64,000 nucleotides of DNA from Candidatus Microthrix parvicella Bio17-1 (GTDB lineage Bacteria > Actinomycetota > Acidimicrobiia > Acidimicrobiales > Microtrichaceae). Position 1 is the first letter of the stretch, and each line of letters opens with the position of its first letter. The DNA lies in contig NZ_AMPG01000003.1 in the NCBI RefSeq assembly GCF_000299415.1, forward strand, positions 62,001 to 126,000. Reading direction: 5' to 3'. The notes below the pieces were generated by a model. The model ran no database searches. It was not told the origin of the DNA and saw nothing but the letters and a program-made list of their open reading frames with translations. Position numbers and translations under genes: made by a program. Shown piece after piece: positions 1 to 8,150 of this stretch.

Positions 1-1
1 C

Positions 2-269
2 CGCCATGGCGCCGGGCGTCGAGGTGTTGGTTACTCTGCGAGATTTCGAGCCCCGCTGAAGGAGTTCGTCCACGCCCAACTTCTGGGGCCACCAGGCCAG
101 GTGCTCGTCGTCGAGCGTCGCTCGCGGAGCCTCAAGAATCGCCACCATTCCCGCCAACTGGCCGTCGGAGGGTGTCGCCGACGTGGAACCGGGTTGGATC
201 GAACTCTTCGACCAGGATCTCCACGGCAGCAATGTCGGGCTCGATCACGATGTCGATGTGCCGGGTCAT
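2..269 (-). pseudogene. Remnant of a nucleotidyltransferase-like (DUF6036/AbiEii-type) gene
   Basis: Reading leftwards from an ATG at 269 there are 45 codons. They begin with MTRHIDIVIEP and continue with a VEILVEEFDPTRFHVGDTL-like stretch, which resembles the TRDIDLVIEP...LDPDRFYVGD core of small nucleotidyltransferase-fold proteins. The frame stops at 132-134. A second frame just beyond it reads LDDEHLAWWPQKLGVDELL, which resembles the C-terminal LDREYLRSWAEELGV helix of the same family. The central metal-binding and substrate part is missing, and the two pieces lie in different frames, so I read this as an internally deleted, frameshifted remnant. The ATG overlaps the stop of the upstream gene by 4 bp (ATGA), so the short frame may still be translated. 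The window edge cuts the end. Family assignment is from memory of the motif only. Confidence 0.4.
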
Positions 270-2179
270 CCTCGGTGTTCGGGAAACGGGTACGGGCCGG
301 CGGATGCCGCCACCCGGTTGTAGCGACGTCGGCCCCTGCCGTCGGCGTCCAACCAGTCACGCACCATGGTGGCCTTGCTGGTCATCGCCGCCTTGGACAC
401 GGTAGGGAACGCGTCAATCAGCTGTTGTGGGGTGAGCTTTTTGCCAAAGCCGAACAGTCGGGACATCGAGTCGAAGGCGCTGTGCACCTGCGCCACCGCG
501 TAGGTGATCGCGGCCGCCCAGACGTCGGGTCGCCCCCGAAGGAACTGCTGGGTGTGTGTACCGGCCAGGTCCATCGTCATGCGCCTGGCCGAGGTGAGAT
601 GGTCGGGGGTGAACAGCCGGGTCAGCACCGGTTCGGCGATCGCCAACACCGCCTGGCACTGTTCCACCGCCTCATCGGGCACGTGATCCCACATCATGGG
701 GGCGGCGCCCTTTGCGGGCCACACGAGGTCTGTGGTCCAGGCCTGCCGGTCGTCCCAGTCGCCGACCAACTGTTGGATCGCCTCCGGGTCGTCCAGGTCG
801 AGGCCCCGCTCCGCTGCCATCCGGATCATCTGGAGCATGGGGTTATCGAGGTCGTCGCCGTTGTGGCCGACTGCAGACCCGTAATGCTCGTCGAGGGCTG
901 CGAGAGCCGCGTCGGTAACCGACTGCGCCCACCCCTTCAGCCGGTGGCAATATCCGATCCACGTGGAGAGCACCGGCTTGAGTATTTCGTCGGTGGCGTC
1001 GTCGGCGATCACCTTCTGTCCGTAGAAGTGAAGAAACCCCTCCACCACCATGGGGGACCAGCGGTGGATGTCGCCTCCGGCGTACCGCTCGGCGTAGTCG
1101 ATGAAGAGCTCGCAAAACTCCCCGACCTCCTGCGCCAGTTCGGGGTCGTCGGTGTATCCCAACTGTTCCGCGACGCCGTCGGCGTTGAGAAAGTCCTTGA
1201 TCAGCTCTTCCCGCTCGTTGTGCGTGGCCGGCTCGGGCTCCGGAGGTTCGACCGAGGGCACGCCGCCGAGGATCTGGCGGGCCAGCGGCGTGTACAGGTA
1301 GGAGTCGTCGGCGACGGGAGCGTCGACCATGAGGTCGGTGATGTCCATGGCGTGGCAGATGAGCCCCGCCGCCTCGGCGACGTCGATCGATTCGAGGTGG
1401 CGGATCACGTCCGCACGGCAGGGCGGATCGTTCGGGCCAGGTTGCCAGGGGGTGCCGGGCGTAAACACGCGGCGGTACGCATCGATCGTGGTTACCAGGA
1501 ACTCCTGAACGAATGGCCCCTCCTGAACGATGATGCTGGCGAACAGCACCTGGTCGGACCAGCCGCCCGGCCAGCGCAGCTCGACACCGATGGTGGAGAG
1601 GTCGCCGAGGTCATCCCAGCCGTGCCAGCCACCGATGGCTGTGGCGTTCCACACGGCATCGGCCCACAATGGCGCGCCGATCTTCGATTCCAGCCGGTCG
1701 ATCCGCCGTGTCAACTCCGCGTGGGCCGACGAGGCGCAGAAGGGGAGAATCGGCCGGAGGCAGTCGACGTAACGCGCCTCGGGCCGGAACTGCTGGCTCT
1801 CGGCAAGGGCCAGAGCCGCCGAGGTCAACATGTCCTCGGCGTCACCCGGGGGCGCCATGCCGGTGATCCTGCTGGGGCGCGACGAAGCGGGCCCACCGGG
1901 CAACGGTTGGTCGGCGGCGATCGACTGTGTCAGCCCGACCAACTCACACGCCATCCGTTCGATCTCCGACGGGTGATCGTCGCGGTCTGGGCTGAAGAGG
2001 GAGGCGATCGGGTCGAACAGGCCGGTGATCGACGGCGGCGCGCCGGAGTCGAAGGGGCCTGGGCCGCCAATCGAGGGGAGTCCCGCCGGGCCGCCGCCGG
2101 TGGGGCGGAACCCGGGGCGCCCGCCTTTGGGAGTGGTGCGCCCGCCCTGCTTACGTTGACCTTTCCGCCGTCGTGACAT
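266..2179 (-). CDS. Large hypothetical protein with C-terminal DUF6398-like domain
   Basis: This encodes 637 residues. The chosen start is the ATG at 2179, followed by the basic stretch MSRRRKGQRKQGG; a CAAACT hexamer lies 6 nt upstream. The N-terminal 60 residues are Gly/Pro-rich and probably unstructured. The middle is acidic and Trp-rich without a motif I recognise. The last 100 residues (LRGRPDVWAAAITYAVAQV, then LTPQQLIDAF...VSKAAMTSKATMVRD) match the DUF6398 pattern, in which an RGRPEIWAAGIVYALGQV helix precedes a helix-turn-helix-like segment. That domain often sits at the end of bacterial SEC-C or plasmid-borne proteins of unknown role. There is no signal peptide or membrane segment, so it is a cytosolic protein of unknown function. 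Codon use is the normal high-GC3 pattern of the window. Confidence 0.75.
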   Translation of the reverse strand: MSRRRKGQRKQGGRTTPKGGRPGFRPTGGGPAGLPSIGGPGPFDSGAPPSITGLFDPIASLFSPDRDDHPSEIERMACELVGLTQSIAADQPLPGGPASSRPSRITGMAPPGDAEDMLTSAALALAESQQFRPEARYVDCLRPILPFCASSAHAELTRRIDRLESKIGAPLWADAVWNATAIGGWHGWDDLGDLSTIGVELRWPGGWSDQVLFASIIVQEGPFVQEFLVTTIDAYRRVFTPGTPWQPGPNDPPCRADVIRHLESIDVAEAAGLICHAMDITDLMVDAPVADDSYLYTPLARQILGGVPSVEPPEPEPATHNEREELIKDFLNADGVAEQLGYTDDPELAQEVGEFCELFIDYAERYAGGDIHRWSPMVVEGFLHFYGQKVIADDATDEILKPVLSTWIGYCHRLKGWAQSVTDAALAALDEHYGSAVGHNGDDLDNPMLQMIRMAAERGLDLDDPEAIQQLVGDWDDRQAWTTDLVWPAKGAAPMMWDHVPDEAVEQCQAVLAIAEPVLTRLFTPDHLTSARRMTMDLAGTHTQQFLRGRPDVWAAAITYAVAQVHSAFDSMSRLFGFGKKLTPQQLIDAFPTVSKAAMTSKATMVRDWLDADGRGRRRYNRVAASAGPYPFPEHRG

Positions 2180-2574
2180 GGCGCCAGTTTGCCGGCCACC
2201 ACCGGCCGGCTGGGCTTCGCCTTCCCGCTCAGCCAAAACGGAGACGGCGGAGCCTCAAGGCTCGTTGTCCAGCGCATGCATATGTTGGCGTTGAGCGGCG
2301 CTTGAGCGAGATCTACGGGATCATCATCTACATGTGCTGAAAGGACCGTGCTTCGCCGCACTTCCACGCCGTCTATGGGGAACAGAAGCTCGTGTCCGAA
2401 TCCTTGACGGATCGTTCATTCTGGTGAACCACCACGCACGGCACATCGGCTCGTGTTGGAATGGCGGATGCATTGGAGCCGATGGGGCAACCTGGTGACC
2501 GGTCTCGGTCCGAAGGTCATTCGGGAGTACCAACTACGCCCAACCAGCTGAGGGTCAAACCCCCACGGGGCGGG
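2180..2574. other. Intergenic stretch, no gene recognised
   Basis: These 395 bases separate two minus-strand genes. Third-position GC is mixed on both strands, and no frame has a recognisable motif, good start or coding-like codon use. The first bases hold the CAAACT hexamer that probably serves the DUF6398 gene (2186-2191). I see no hairpin, repeat or RNA gene. Confidence 0.5.
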
Positions 2575-2907
2575 CTATTTGGCGGGGAGGGTGCGGGCGA
2601 AGCCGACGCCCACCTCCACCCAGAATCTGAGCCGATCGATGGTGGCGAGGTGCTCTGTTTTGATCTCGATCCAGCCGGTCATCGGTCGGTCCTGCATCAC
2701 GACGATGCTTGCGCCTGGCTGGTCGAGTAGGTCGTCGGCGCGCTCGGCTCCCGCCCGAACCATCATGGCGCCCTTTCCTCCGGCTGCCACGGCCATATTG
2801 CCGCCGACCAGAAAGGCCAGGCCCCCGAACATCTTGCGCTCGGTCAGCTCGGGCTCATCCTCAACCAGCTCTCGGATTCGGTCGGCGAGCTGCTCGTCGT
2901 AGGCCAT
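2575..2907 (-). CDS. TfoX/Sxy N-terminal domain protein
   Basis: This encodes 110 residues, the usual size for stand-alone TfoX N-terminal domain proteins in actinobacteria. The start MAYDEQLADRIRELV, the ERKMFGGLAFLVGGNMAV motif and the ending GWIEIKTEHLATIDRLRFWVE fit the family throughout. In Gammaproteobacteria TfoX/Sxy regulates competence; the actinobacterial stand-alone domain has no established role, so competence should not be inferred. A TAGTGT hexamer (914-919 of the 2 kb block, i.e. 2914-2919) ends 6 nt before the ATG, suggesting a leaderless transcript and supporting this start. Single gene with no operon partner. Confidence 0.85.
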   Translation of the reverse strand: MAYDEQLADRIRELVEDEPELTERKMFGGLAFLVGGNMAVAAGGKGAMMVRAGAERADDLLDQPGASIVVMQDRPMTGWIEIKTEHLATIDRLRFWVEVGVGFARTLPAK

Positions 2908-3085
2908 TGAGTCACACTAACGACGGCAGTTCTCGCGGTTCTCCTGGCATTTCTGTGAGGGGTGAGACTGGGGCGGTACTGGAGGGGTGGTCCCCGGAGA
3001 TGATCCGGCCCTCAGACCTCGACTGAGGTCATCTGGTGCTGGGTTTCGCTCCCCTTATGGCCGTCCAAGGATCTGGGCATCGCTG

Positions 3086-3754
3086 TCAGTACAGGTCGAA
3101 CGATGCCCGGTTGACCTTGAAACCGTGGCCGGTCTCTTGGTTATCGCACGTGACCCCGGTCTCCTTGCTGTGGCAGAGGAAGGGTCCGAATTCAATCTCG
3201 TACCCATAGGGGAGCACCGGGCCTTGTGCGGTTGCGTCTCCACGGCAGGTGAAAATCCCCTCGCCGTCAGACACTGCGACCGACAATCCCCAGGTTGCGT
3301 CGCAGCCTTCGTCTGGCGGTATGTCGTTCCAGGAGTTCTCAACAACGATGCAGTCGGCGGCGTCGTTGTGGATGTCGCAGGTGATTCCGCCGCTCGGCGA
3401 TTTGAATGCGGCATAGCGCGAGCCGTAGGAGTCGAAGAAGTACTCCGGCCCTGCCTGGGGAGCCTTGGGAGGCTCTGGCGCTGCCGGCGGGGGTGTGGTG
3501 GGCGGAGGGGGCTCGGTCGCGGCCGCTGCGGTCGGCTTCGGGGCGGTGGCCGTCGGGGGTGTGGTCGGCGGAGGGGGCTCGGTCGCGGGCGCTGGGATCG
3601 CAGTCGTGGTTGGTGCTGTGGTCGTGCTGTTGTTGGTGGTCGAATCAGCAGCCTTGGCAGTGCTCGTCGAGGTGGCCTGACCGTAGCCGGTCAGGCAGAC
3701 ACCCCCCACGGTCAGAATCAGGAGGAGTTTGACGCTGATCGTTGATCGTCCCAT
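3086..3754 (-). CDS. Secreted DUF6636-type protein with Thr/Pro linker
   Basis: This encodes 222 residues. Residues 1-27 form a signal peptide (SVKLLLILTVGGVCLTGYG core). Residues 28-100 are a low-complexity Thr/Pro/Ala linker with two near-identical EPPPPTTPP blocks. Residues 105-222 form a cysteine-rich domain: FKSPSGGITCDI, C-DATWGLSV, FTCRGDA, LPYGYEIEFG, FLCHSKETGVTC and the ending GHGFKVNRASFDLY. The pattern SPSG-I-C ... GHGF-VNRA-Y is the DUF6636 signature. The even number of cysteines suggests disulfides outside the cell. A paralogue with the same domain lies at 44432-44860. The function of DUF6636 is unknown. Confidence 0.8.
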   Translation of the reverse strand: MGRSTISVKLLLILTVGGVCLTGYGQATSTSTAKAADSTTNNSTTTAPTTTAIPAPATEPPPPTTPPTATAPKPTAAAATEPPPPTTPPPAAPEPPKAPQAGPEYFFDSYGSRYAAFKSPSGGITCDIHNDAADCIVVENSWNDIPPDEGCDATWGLSVAVSDGEGIFTCRGDATAQGPVLPYGYEIEFGPFLCHSKETGVTCDNQETGHGFKVNRASFDLY

Positions 3755-3776
3755 ATATCTGAACCATAGAGTGCGA

Positions 3777-4289
3777 TCAGCCGTCCGACCAGAACTCGCG
3801 CCAGGTGTTCCAGGCCTCCGGTCGGGTGCCCAGGCCGTCGTGACTCTTTGGCCAGTTGGCGGGAGGAAGCATCAGCGGGTTCACCCCCACCTCGGCGCCG
3901 TAGAACAACTCGTGGATCCGGCGCACGAAGTACCAGCGACCGTTCCGCCGTTCGTAGGCGTCTCCATACAGGATGGCTTGGTGGATCCAGCGGTCGCCGT
4001 CCTGGATCTCGGCCTTGCAGTACACCTGCCCGGTGGCGTGGTCGGCGTCGCTCAGGTCGATGGTCTGCGTGCCGACGAAGAGGAACGATCGACCAATGCC
4101 CCGCAGGGCCTGATCGAAGCTGGCTCGCAGCGCATCACGGCCGGTGCCGAGACGGCCGACGTTGACGTCGTCCACGAACAGGCTGACCAGCGTGTCGAGA
4201 TCCCGGGCGTCGGTGGCGATGGCGTACCGGGCCACCAGGTTGCGGATCTCGTCGCATGCCAGCAGACGGTCGAGTGGTGGGATGTCCAT
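3777..4289 (-). CDS. SnoaL-like / NTF2-fold protein
   Basis: This encodes 170 residues. The N-terminal DRLLACDEIRNLVARYAIATDARDLDTLVSLF helix pair and the central beta-rich part (GQVYCKAEIQDGDRWIHQAILYGDAYERRNGRWYF) are typical of the SnoaL_4 branch of the NTF2-like superfamily. Such proteins are small-molecule hydrolases, isomerases or dehydratases, and the substrate cannot be read from sequence. The next gene in the same direction, a hotdog thioesterase, ends 9 bp before this start, so the two are probably cotranscribed. Two further NTF2-fold proteins lie at 45916 and 50677. Confidence 0.8.
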   Translation of the reverse strand: MDIPPLDRLLACDEIRNLVARYAIATDARDLDTLVSLFVDDVNVGRLGTGRDALRASFDQALRGIGRSFLFVGTQTIDLSDADHATGQVYCKAEIQDGDRWIHQAILYGDAYERRNGRWYFVRRIHELFYGAEVGVNPLMLPPANWPKSHDGLGTRPEAWNTWREFWSDG

Positions 4290-4298
4290 GCCGATGGT

Positions 4299-4706
4299 CT
4301 ACTCGGGGCGAGGCAAAACGTAGGTTCCCTGGGCCACGGCGGTTGGACGGTCGGAGTGGTCGTCCATCCACACCGACACCGAACCGACCACCGATCGGCG
4401 GGTGGCGGTCGCCAGGTCGGCCCGTGCCCAGATGCGCTTGCCCTGGGCCGGGCGGAGGAAGCGGATCGACAACTCGGAGGTGAGCGCCATCGGCTCGATC
4501 CGGCCAATGGCCACGAACGTGACGTACCAGAGGGCGGCATCAGCAATGGCGAACTGGGTGGGGCCCGATACGTAGCCGCCGGGTCGGATCGACAGCTCAC
4601 CAAGCTCGGTTGAGGCGACTGCGTAGGTGGCGCCAAGCTCGGCGCAGTTGGCGCCCGCACCCGGGAAGTGCTCCGCGAGCATGGTGTTGACCTCATCGGC
4701 GTTCAT
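4299..4706 (-). CDS. PaaI-family hotdog thioesterase
   Basis: This encodes 135 residues, normal for a single hotdog domain. The sequence runs MNADEVNTMLAEHFPGAG, then GGYVSGPTQFAIADAALWYVTF, where the ADAALWY helix is the usual PaaI active-site region. It continues with LSIRFLRPAQGKRIWARADL and ends with VWMDDHSDRPTAVAQGTYVLP. The chosen ATG at 4706 removes an unrelated 43-residue upstream extension. Family members hydrolyse acyl-CoA thioesters; the natural acyl group here is unknown. It is followed by the SnoaL-like gene with a 9-bp gap, and the broken EEP nuclease gene ends 10 bp upstream, so the three probably formed one unit. Confidence 0.8.
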   Translation of the reverse strand: MNADEVNTMLAEHFPGAGANCAELGATYAVASTELGELSIRPGGYVSGPTQFAIADAALWYVTFVAIGRIEPMALTSELSIRFLRPAQGKRIWARADLATATRRSVVGSVSVWMDDHSDRPTAVAQGTYVLPRPE

Positions 4707-4716
4707 TCGGCGGACC

Positions 4717-5173
4717 CTATGTCGTGACTGCGATGATGTCCGCCCCGGAGCCGTCGTGGTCTGACAAGCGGTGTCCAGCGACGTCGTTGGGCCTGCCCCA
4801 CACCCGTTCGGGGCGAAGGTGTCGGCTGAGCGCAATGTGGTCGATGCCCGGCCGGGCGGCTCCCTCCGGAGTCCCGCCGGTCACGATGCTCAGGGGCGTG
4901 AATGCAGCCTCCAGGCCCGGTGCGCCCACCCGGTCGACCTCCGTGAACGGACGCCTCGACAACAGTACGGTCCGCTCGTCGGCGTCGTGGCGGGTGGTCC
5001 TGGGCGGCTCGCTCCACAACGTGTGGCCGCCTCGTTCCGCGAACGTGGTGCGGGTCTCGGTGATCACCATGACGTCGGGTGCCATCAAGAAACGGTGATC
5101 CACGGCCTGTGCGCCCCGGCCACAGCCAGGCTGCGTTCGCTCCAGGTTCCAGGGTGAGTACCCGTGCGGTCAC
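4717..5173 (-). pseudogene. Broken endonuclease/exonuclease/phosphatase (EEP) family gene
   Basis: From GTG at 5173 the protein begins TARVLT. The expected next residues, WNLERTQPG, appear only after a one-base shift at the GGG run 5152-5154. The shifted frame continues through APDVMVITETRTTFAERGG, ADERTVLLSRRPFTEVDRVG and the C-terminal motif PGIDHIALS...LSDHDG, which belong to the EEP nuclease superfamily. Between FTPLSIVTGG and PGIDHIALS about 80 residues normally found in the family are missing, including the GDFN active-site motif. A frameshift could be an assembly error, but together with the lost catalytic block the gene looks dead. It ends 10 bp before the thioesterase start. Confidence 0.7.
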
Positions 5174-5242
5174 CGCTTGAAGATGTCCCGCACCGTGTGA
5201 GGTGGAGGCGTAGCTGATGTGCTCTGCCCGCCGTCCTTACCG

Positions 5243-5842
5243 TCAGCTCTGGGGTACCCGGTTTCCATCCGCTTGGAGATGTTGCCCGGGGGCATGGCCA
5301 GTGGCCAGCCTGACGGCGGTCTCCGGGTTGTTGGTGCGCTGGGCAAACGCTTCTTGGTGAGCCTTCACAAAACCGGTGGCGGCCGAGTGGGCGATGAACT
5401 CGAACAGTGGCCTGAAGAACTCGTTGACGTCGAGGAACACCACCGGAGCCGACACCAACCCCAACTGGTTCCACGTCAACAGTTCGAACGCCTCATCGAG
5501 GGTGCCGAAGCCGCCAGGGAGCACGACGACGCCGTCGGCCAGCTCGGCCATGCGGGCCTTGCGTCGATGCATGGTCGGCTGGACATCCAGTTCGGTGAGG
5601 CCCTGGTGAGCCACCTCGCGTTCGACGAGTTGCTCGGTCATGACGCCGATGGCTTCGCTGCCGCCACGCATCACTGCATCGGCCACCACCCCCATCAACC
5701 CGACGTGACCTCCGCCGAAGATCAGCCGATGGCCGCACTGCGCGATCGCCTCACCCAGGGCCGCTGCGGCGCGGAGGTAGGACGGATCGTTGCCGGTGCT
5801 CGATCCGCAGAACACGCAGATGTTCTTCGCCGTCGACTGCAC
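5243..5842 (-). CDS. LOG-family (TIGR00730) Rossmann-fold protein
   Basis: This encodes 199 residues from a GTG at 5842, with a CAAACT hexamer ending 6 nt upstream. It has the complete LOG signature: ICVFCGSSTGNDPSYL at the N-terminus, GHRLIFGGGHVGLMGVVADAV, the MHRRKARMAELADGVVVLPGG segment and the PGGFGTLDEAFELLTWNQLGL motif that binds the nucleotide monophosphate. LOG enzymes release a base from nucleoside monophosphates (cytokinin riboside phosphate in plants and Mycobacterium; AMP or similar in others). The in vivo substrate here is not predictable. A decayed second copy lies at 9149-9722. Confidence 0.9.
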   Translation of the reverse strand: MQSTAKNICVFCGSSTGNDPSYLRAAAALGEAIAQCGHRLIFGGGHVGLMGVVADAVMRGGSEAIGVMTEQLVEREVAHQGLTELDVQPTMHRRKARMAELADGVVVLPGGFGTLDEAFELLTWNQLGLVSAPVVFLDVNEFFRPLFEFIAHSAATGFVKAHQEAFAQRTNNPETAVRLATGHAPGQHLQADGNRVPQS

Positions 5843-5967
5843 GACCCGAGTTTGGCATGGCCCCCTTGGGGCGTCGCCGTCGGGCCGGCACGGGCATCAC
5901 GGCCGGTGCTGCCGGGTGGGTTCTGCTCCTCCCGGATCGGGGAGGATCGGCGCCTCAAGCCGCTCGA

Positions 5968-6240
5968 TCGACCGAGCAGGGTGGCCCGGCCGATCGAGCC
6001 TGAGCCGTAGCGATCGCATACGGCATCCACGGTGAGGTCGAGTTCCACCTGGGAGCGACCAATGAACGGCAGGCTCTGTTGAACCGTGTCGGCGGGTGAC
6101 AGGTTGGCGTCTGTGGACCCCAGCAGCGGAGGCCGCGCCGTTGGATCTCTTCGATGAGGCTGGGACACAGCTTCGTTGCTTGCCTGATGTTCATGGCGCC
6201 ATGGACCCAGAGGTGCGGGCCTCGTAGCTGGCGGCCAGGC
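5968..6240 (-). pseudogene. Scar of a Y-family DNA polymerase (dinB-like) gene
   Basis: Two parts of a Y-family polymerase are still readable in the right order. Around 6160-6240, in two frames separated by a shift, are SLAASYEARTSG and VHGAMNIRQATKLCPSL, matching the palm segment ASYEARAFGV-SGMP--QA--LCP. At 5968-6126 the frame LLGSTDANLSPADTVQQSLPF, then LTVDAVCDRYGSGSIGRATLLGR matches the C-terminal little-finger end. Some 200 residues between them are gone, so the gene is inactive. It sits in an otherwise empty 490-bp gap between the LOG and phosphotransferase genes. I could not place the few bases on either side. Confidence 0.65.
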
Positions 6241-6331
6241 TCGGGGTCGGGAAGGGAACAGGCGCCGTCCATTGCGGCTACAGGGCCACAGCGGCGTGGA
6301 CCTTCGGCCGGACGTTTCGGCGGTCGCTTGC

Positions 6332-7210
6332 TCAGCCGATCAGGCGATGGGCATGTTCGGTGAGCCACCGGTGGTCGGCCCGGTTGCTCTCGGCATATCC
6401 GGCAGACCACATGGCGCCGAACCCGCCGATGCCGGCATCGGCGCGTTCCTTGATGACGGTGAGCAGCCGGTCCAGGAGTAACCCGGCAATCGCGACCAGA
6501 CGCGCCCGTTCGGCGCGGGTCAGACGGTGCACGTCGACGAGGCGGGCAAAGCGCTCGATCTGATCGATGCCTTGAATGGCAGGATCGAGACCGCCGGTGG
6601 CGCGGAATGGCACCCAGTGGCGAGCGGCGTAGGCCAAGTCGAAGAGCCGGTCGACCGGTGCTGCATAGTCAAAGTCGATGATGCCCACCGGGGTGGTGCC
6701 CGACATGACTATGTTCTCCACCGACAGATCGTTGTGGCACACGAGTGTTCCTTCGCAACCCTTGACGAGGTACGGCACGGCCGATGGAATGCCGTCAGGC
6801 CAGGTGAATCCAACGGCGGCGTGTTGAAGGTCCCGGTGGAGACGACACACCCGTTCGAGCACGTCATCGTCGGCCAGCCAGGATGGAGTGAAATCCTGGC
6901 TGACCTCTCCGGGCAGATAGGTCAGTACTTCCCGATCGAAGTCGTCGACACCGAGCGCCCGGGGTGACCCTTCAAATCCCTCGGCTTCCAGGTGGCGGAG
7001 GAAGGCATGGACGCCGGGGGTGTGGGGGCCGACCGGTCGGGTGATCGTGCCGCCCACTCGCCGGACGTCGCCGGCGTTGACCCGGCCGCCGGACAGGATC
7101 TCCTCGTCGAGCGCATGGCCCATCGAGGGGTGGGCGAAGCGTGACTCGTCGCGGGGTGAACCAGGTTGACTGTTGGCGTCCTCGCCCGGATCGTTGGTCT
7201 CTCCTGACAC
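6332..7210 (-). CDS. Aminoglycoside phosphotransferase-fold kinase (APH family)
   Basis: This encodes 292 residues from GTG 7210. A TAGCGT hexamer (7218-7223) ends 7 nt before it and supports this start over the internal ATG at 7123. Kinase motifs are visible: GGRVNAGDVRRVGGTITRPVG (nucleotide-binding strands), VCHNDLSVENIV (catalytic loop; HND rather than the common HGD, with the Asn five residues on) and GIIDFDYAAPVDRLFDLAY (metal-binding Asp). APH-fold kinases act on antibiotics, choline, homoserine or sugars; nothing here identifies the substrate, and resistance should not be assumed. Single gene between two stretches of gene remnants. Confidence 0.8.
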   Translation of the reverse strand: MSGETNDPGEDANSQPGSPRDESRFAHPSMGHALDEEILSGGRVNAGDVRRVGGTITRPVGPHTPGVHAFLRHLEAEGFEGSPRALGVDDFDREVLTYLPGEVSQDFTPSWLADDDVLERVCRLHRDLQHAAVGFTWPDGIPSAVPYLVKGCEGTLVCHNDLSVENIVMSGTTPVGIIDFDYAAPVDRLFDLAYAARHWVPFRATGGLDPAIQGIDQIERFARLVDVHRLTRAERARLVAIAGLLLDRLLTVIKERADAGIGGFGAMWSAGYAESNRADHRWLTEHAHRLIG

Positions 7211-7423
7211 GCGCCCCACGCTACCGGTGGCGGCCGGCAATCCCTCAGTGGGCCATCGACGGCAGACCGGAACAGCTCCATCGGACGTCAACACCCGCCT
7301 CAATGGGTGGGCCCTGCTTGTCCGGACTCTGACCCAGCAATTGAAGGGGTAGGAGCACCTGACATAAGGGTTTGATTGAGTAAACAGGCGATGTAAGCCG
7401 ACCATCTTCTCAGCGCTGCCAGG

Positions 7424-7740
7424 GTGGGGCCCGAGTGTCCGACGGGGTCCACAACCATGGCCAAGCCGAAGGCGACGACGACCAGCGTGAAGCCGACGAC
7501 AACGACAGCACCCGAACGCTCCGAGGAACCGAAGATCACCGTGTCATCCGATGACGGCGGTTCGGGTGGCTGGGGTTGGGGAGTCGTCGCCGCCAGGGGT
7601 GTCGCGCTGCTCGGAGGGGCGGGCGCCGGCACCATGAGCCGCCGAGCCAACCGGTCCGGTCTGAGAAGGCCGACGCTCGTCGGAATCCTGCTGGGTGCCG
7701 CTATGTTGGTGGCGGGGTGCGGCGAAGCGGGCGTGACCCT
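7424..7740 (+). pseudogene. Remains of a Thr-rich surface protein tail and a lipoprotein start
   Basis: The first frame reads a Thr-rich linker (TTTSVKPTTTTAPERSEEP) followed by a Gly/Trp-rich turn and one hydrophobic segment (GWGVVAARGVALLGGAGAG), the layout of the C-terminus of a membrane-anchored surface protein. In the same frame an ATG at 7634 starts MSRRANRSGLRRPTLVGILLGAAMLVAGCGEAG, a clear lipoprotein signal with lipobox VAGC, which runs into unrelated codons after about 35 residues. Directly downstream is the decayed heme oxygenase copy. The order surface protein, lipoprotein, heme oxygenase resembles actinobacterial heme-uptake loci, so these may be scraps of one; that is inference. 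Bases 7211-7423 show nothing. Confidence 0.4.
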
Positions 7741-7817
7741 CGGGCAAAGCAAGGACTCGACGTCAGCCTGGACGGCGGCGTCACCGAGATCCTCTTTGTG
7801 CTCGGCCTGGGACTCAA

Positions 7818-8150
7818 GACCGACTTGGACTGGCTCGAACTTGAGCTGGACGCGTCAGATGCGCAGGCATCGGCCACCGTCCTGCCCGCCACCCGGACGT
7901 ACCTGGGCGACCTGTCGGGCGGGTTCTTCGTCGGCAAGCGCATCCGAGAGATCTATGGTCTCACCCCGGAGGGGGGAGCGTCGGTCTTCGATTTCCCGGA
8001 GATCGTCGGCCCGGGCGCTTGGAGCAGCGATATCGGGACAACCTGGATGCGTTGGAGTGGTCGGCCGAGGAGCAGCAGGCCTTCGTCGACGAGGCCAAGA
8101 CTGCGTACCTCCATCACTCGAAGGTGTTCGACGAGCTGGCTGAGCTCTAA
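7818..8150 (+). pseudogene. Decayed second copy of heme oxygenase
   Basis: This is a close nucleotide copy of the C-terminal two thirds of the intact heme oxygenase at 13071-13745. Homology begins at the codons for TDLDWLELELDAS and ends at the same ELAEL stop (TAA here, TAG there). The N-terminal third with the heme-ligand histidine is absent. Compared with the intact gene the copy lacks exactly 78 bp (26 codons), bounded in the intact gene by the direct repeats TGGGCGAC at 13420-13427 and 13498-13505, consistent with slippage or recombination between them. It has also lost one A after GCTTGG near 8022, which shifts the last 40 codons. It cannot make a working enzyme. Confidence 0.85.

Noticed and set aside
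101-2176. Long plus-strand open frame of nearly 700 codons
   Set aside because: It mirrors the minus-strand DUF6398 gene. High third-position GC on the minus strand makes stop-free antisense frames common, and the plus-strand protein is Arg/Gly-rich without a domain.
2575-2907. Natural competence inferred from the TfoX-like gene
   Set aside because: Only the N-terminal domain is present, and stand-alone copies in actinobacteria are not tied to competence. No com genes are in the window.
6332-7210. Calling the phosphotransferase an aminoglycoside-resistance gene
   Set aside because: Only the general kinase fold is supported; the family includes many metabolic kinases and the catalytic loop is HND, not HGD.
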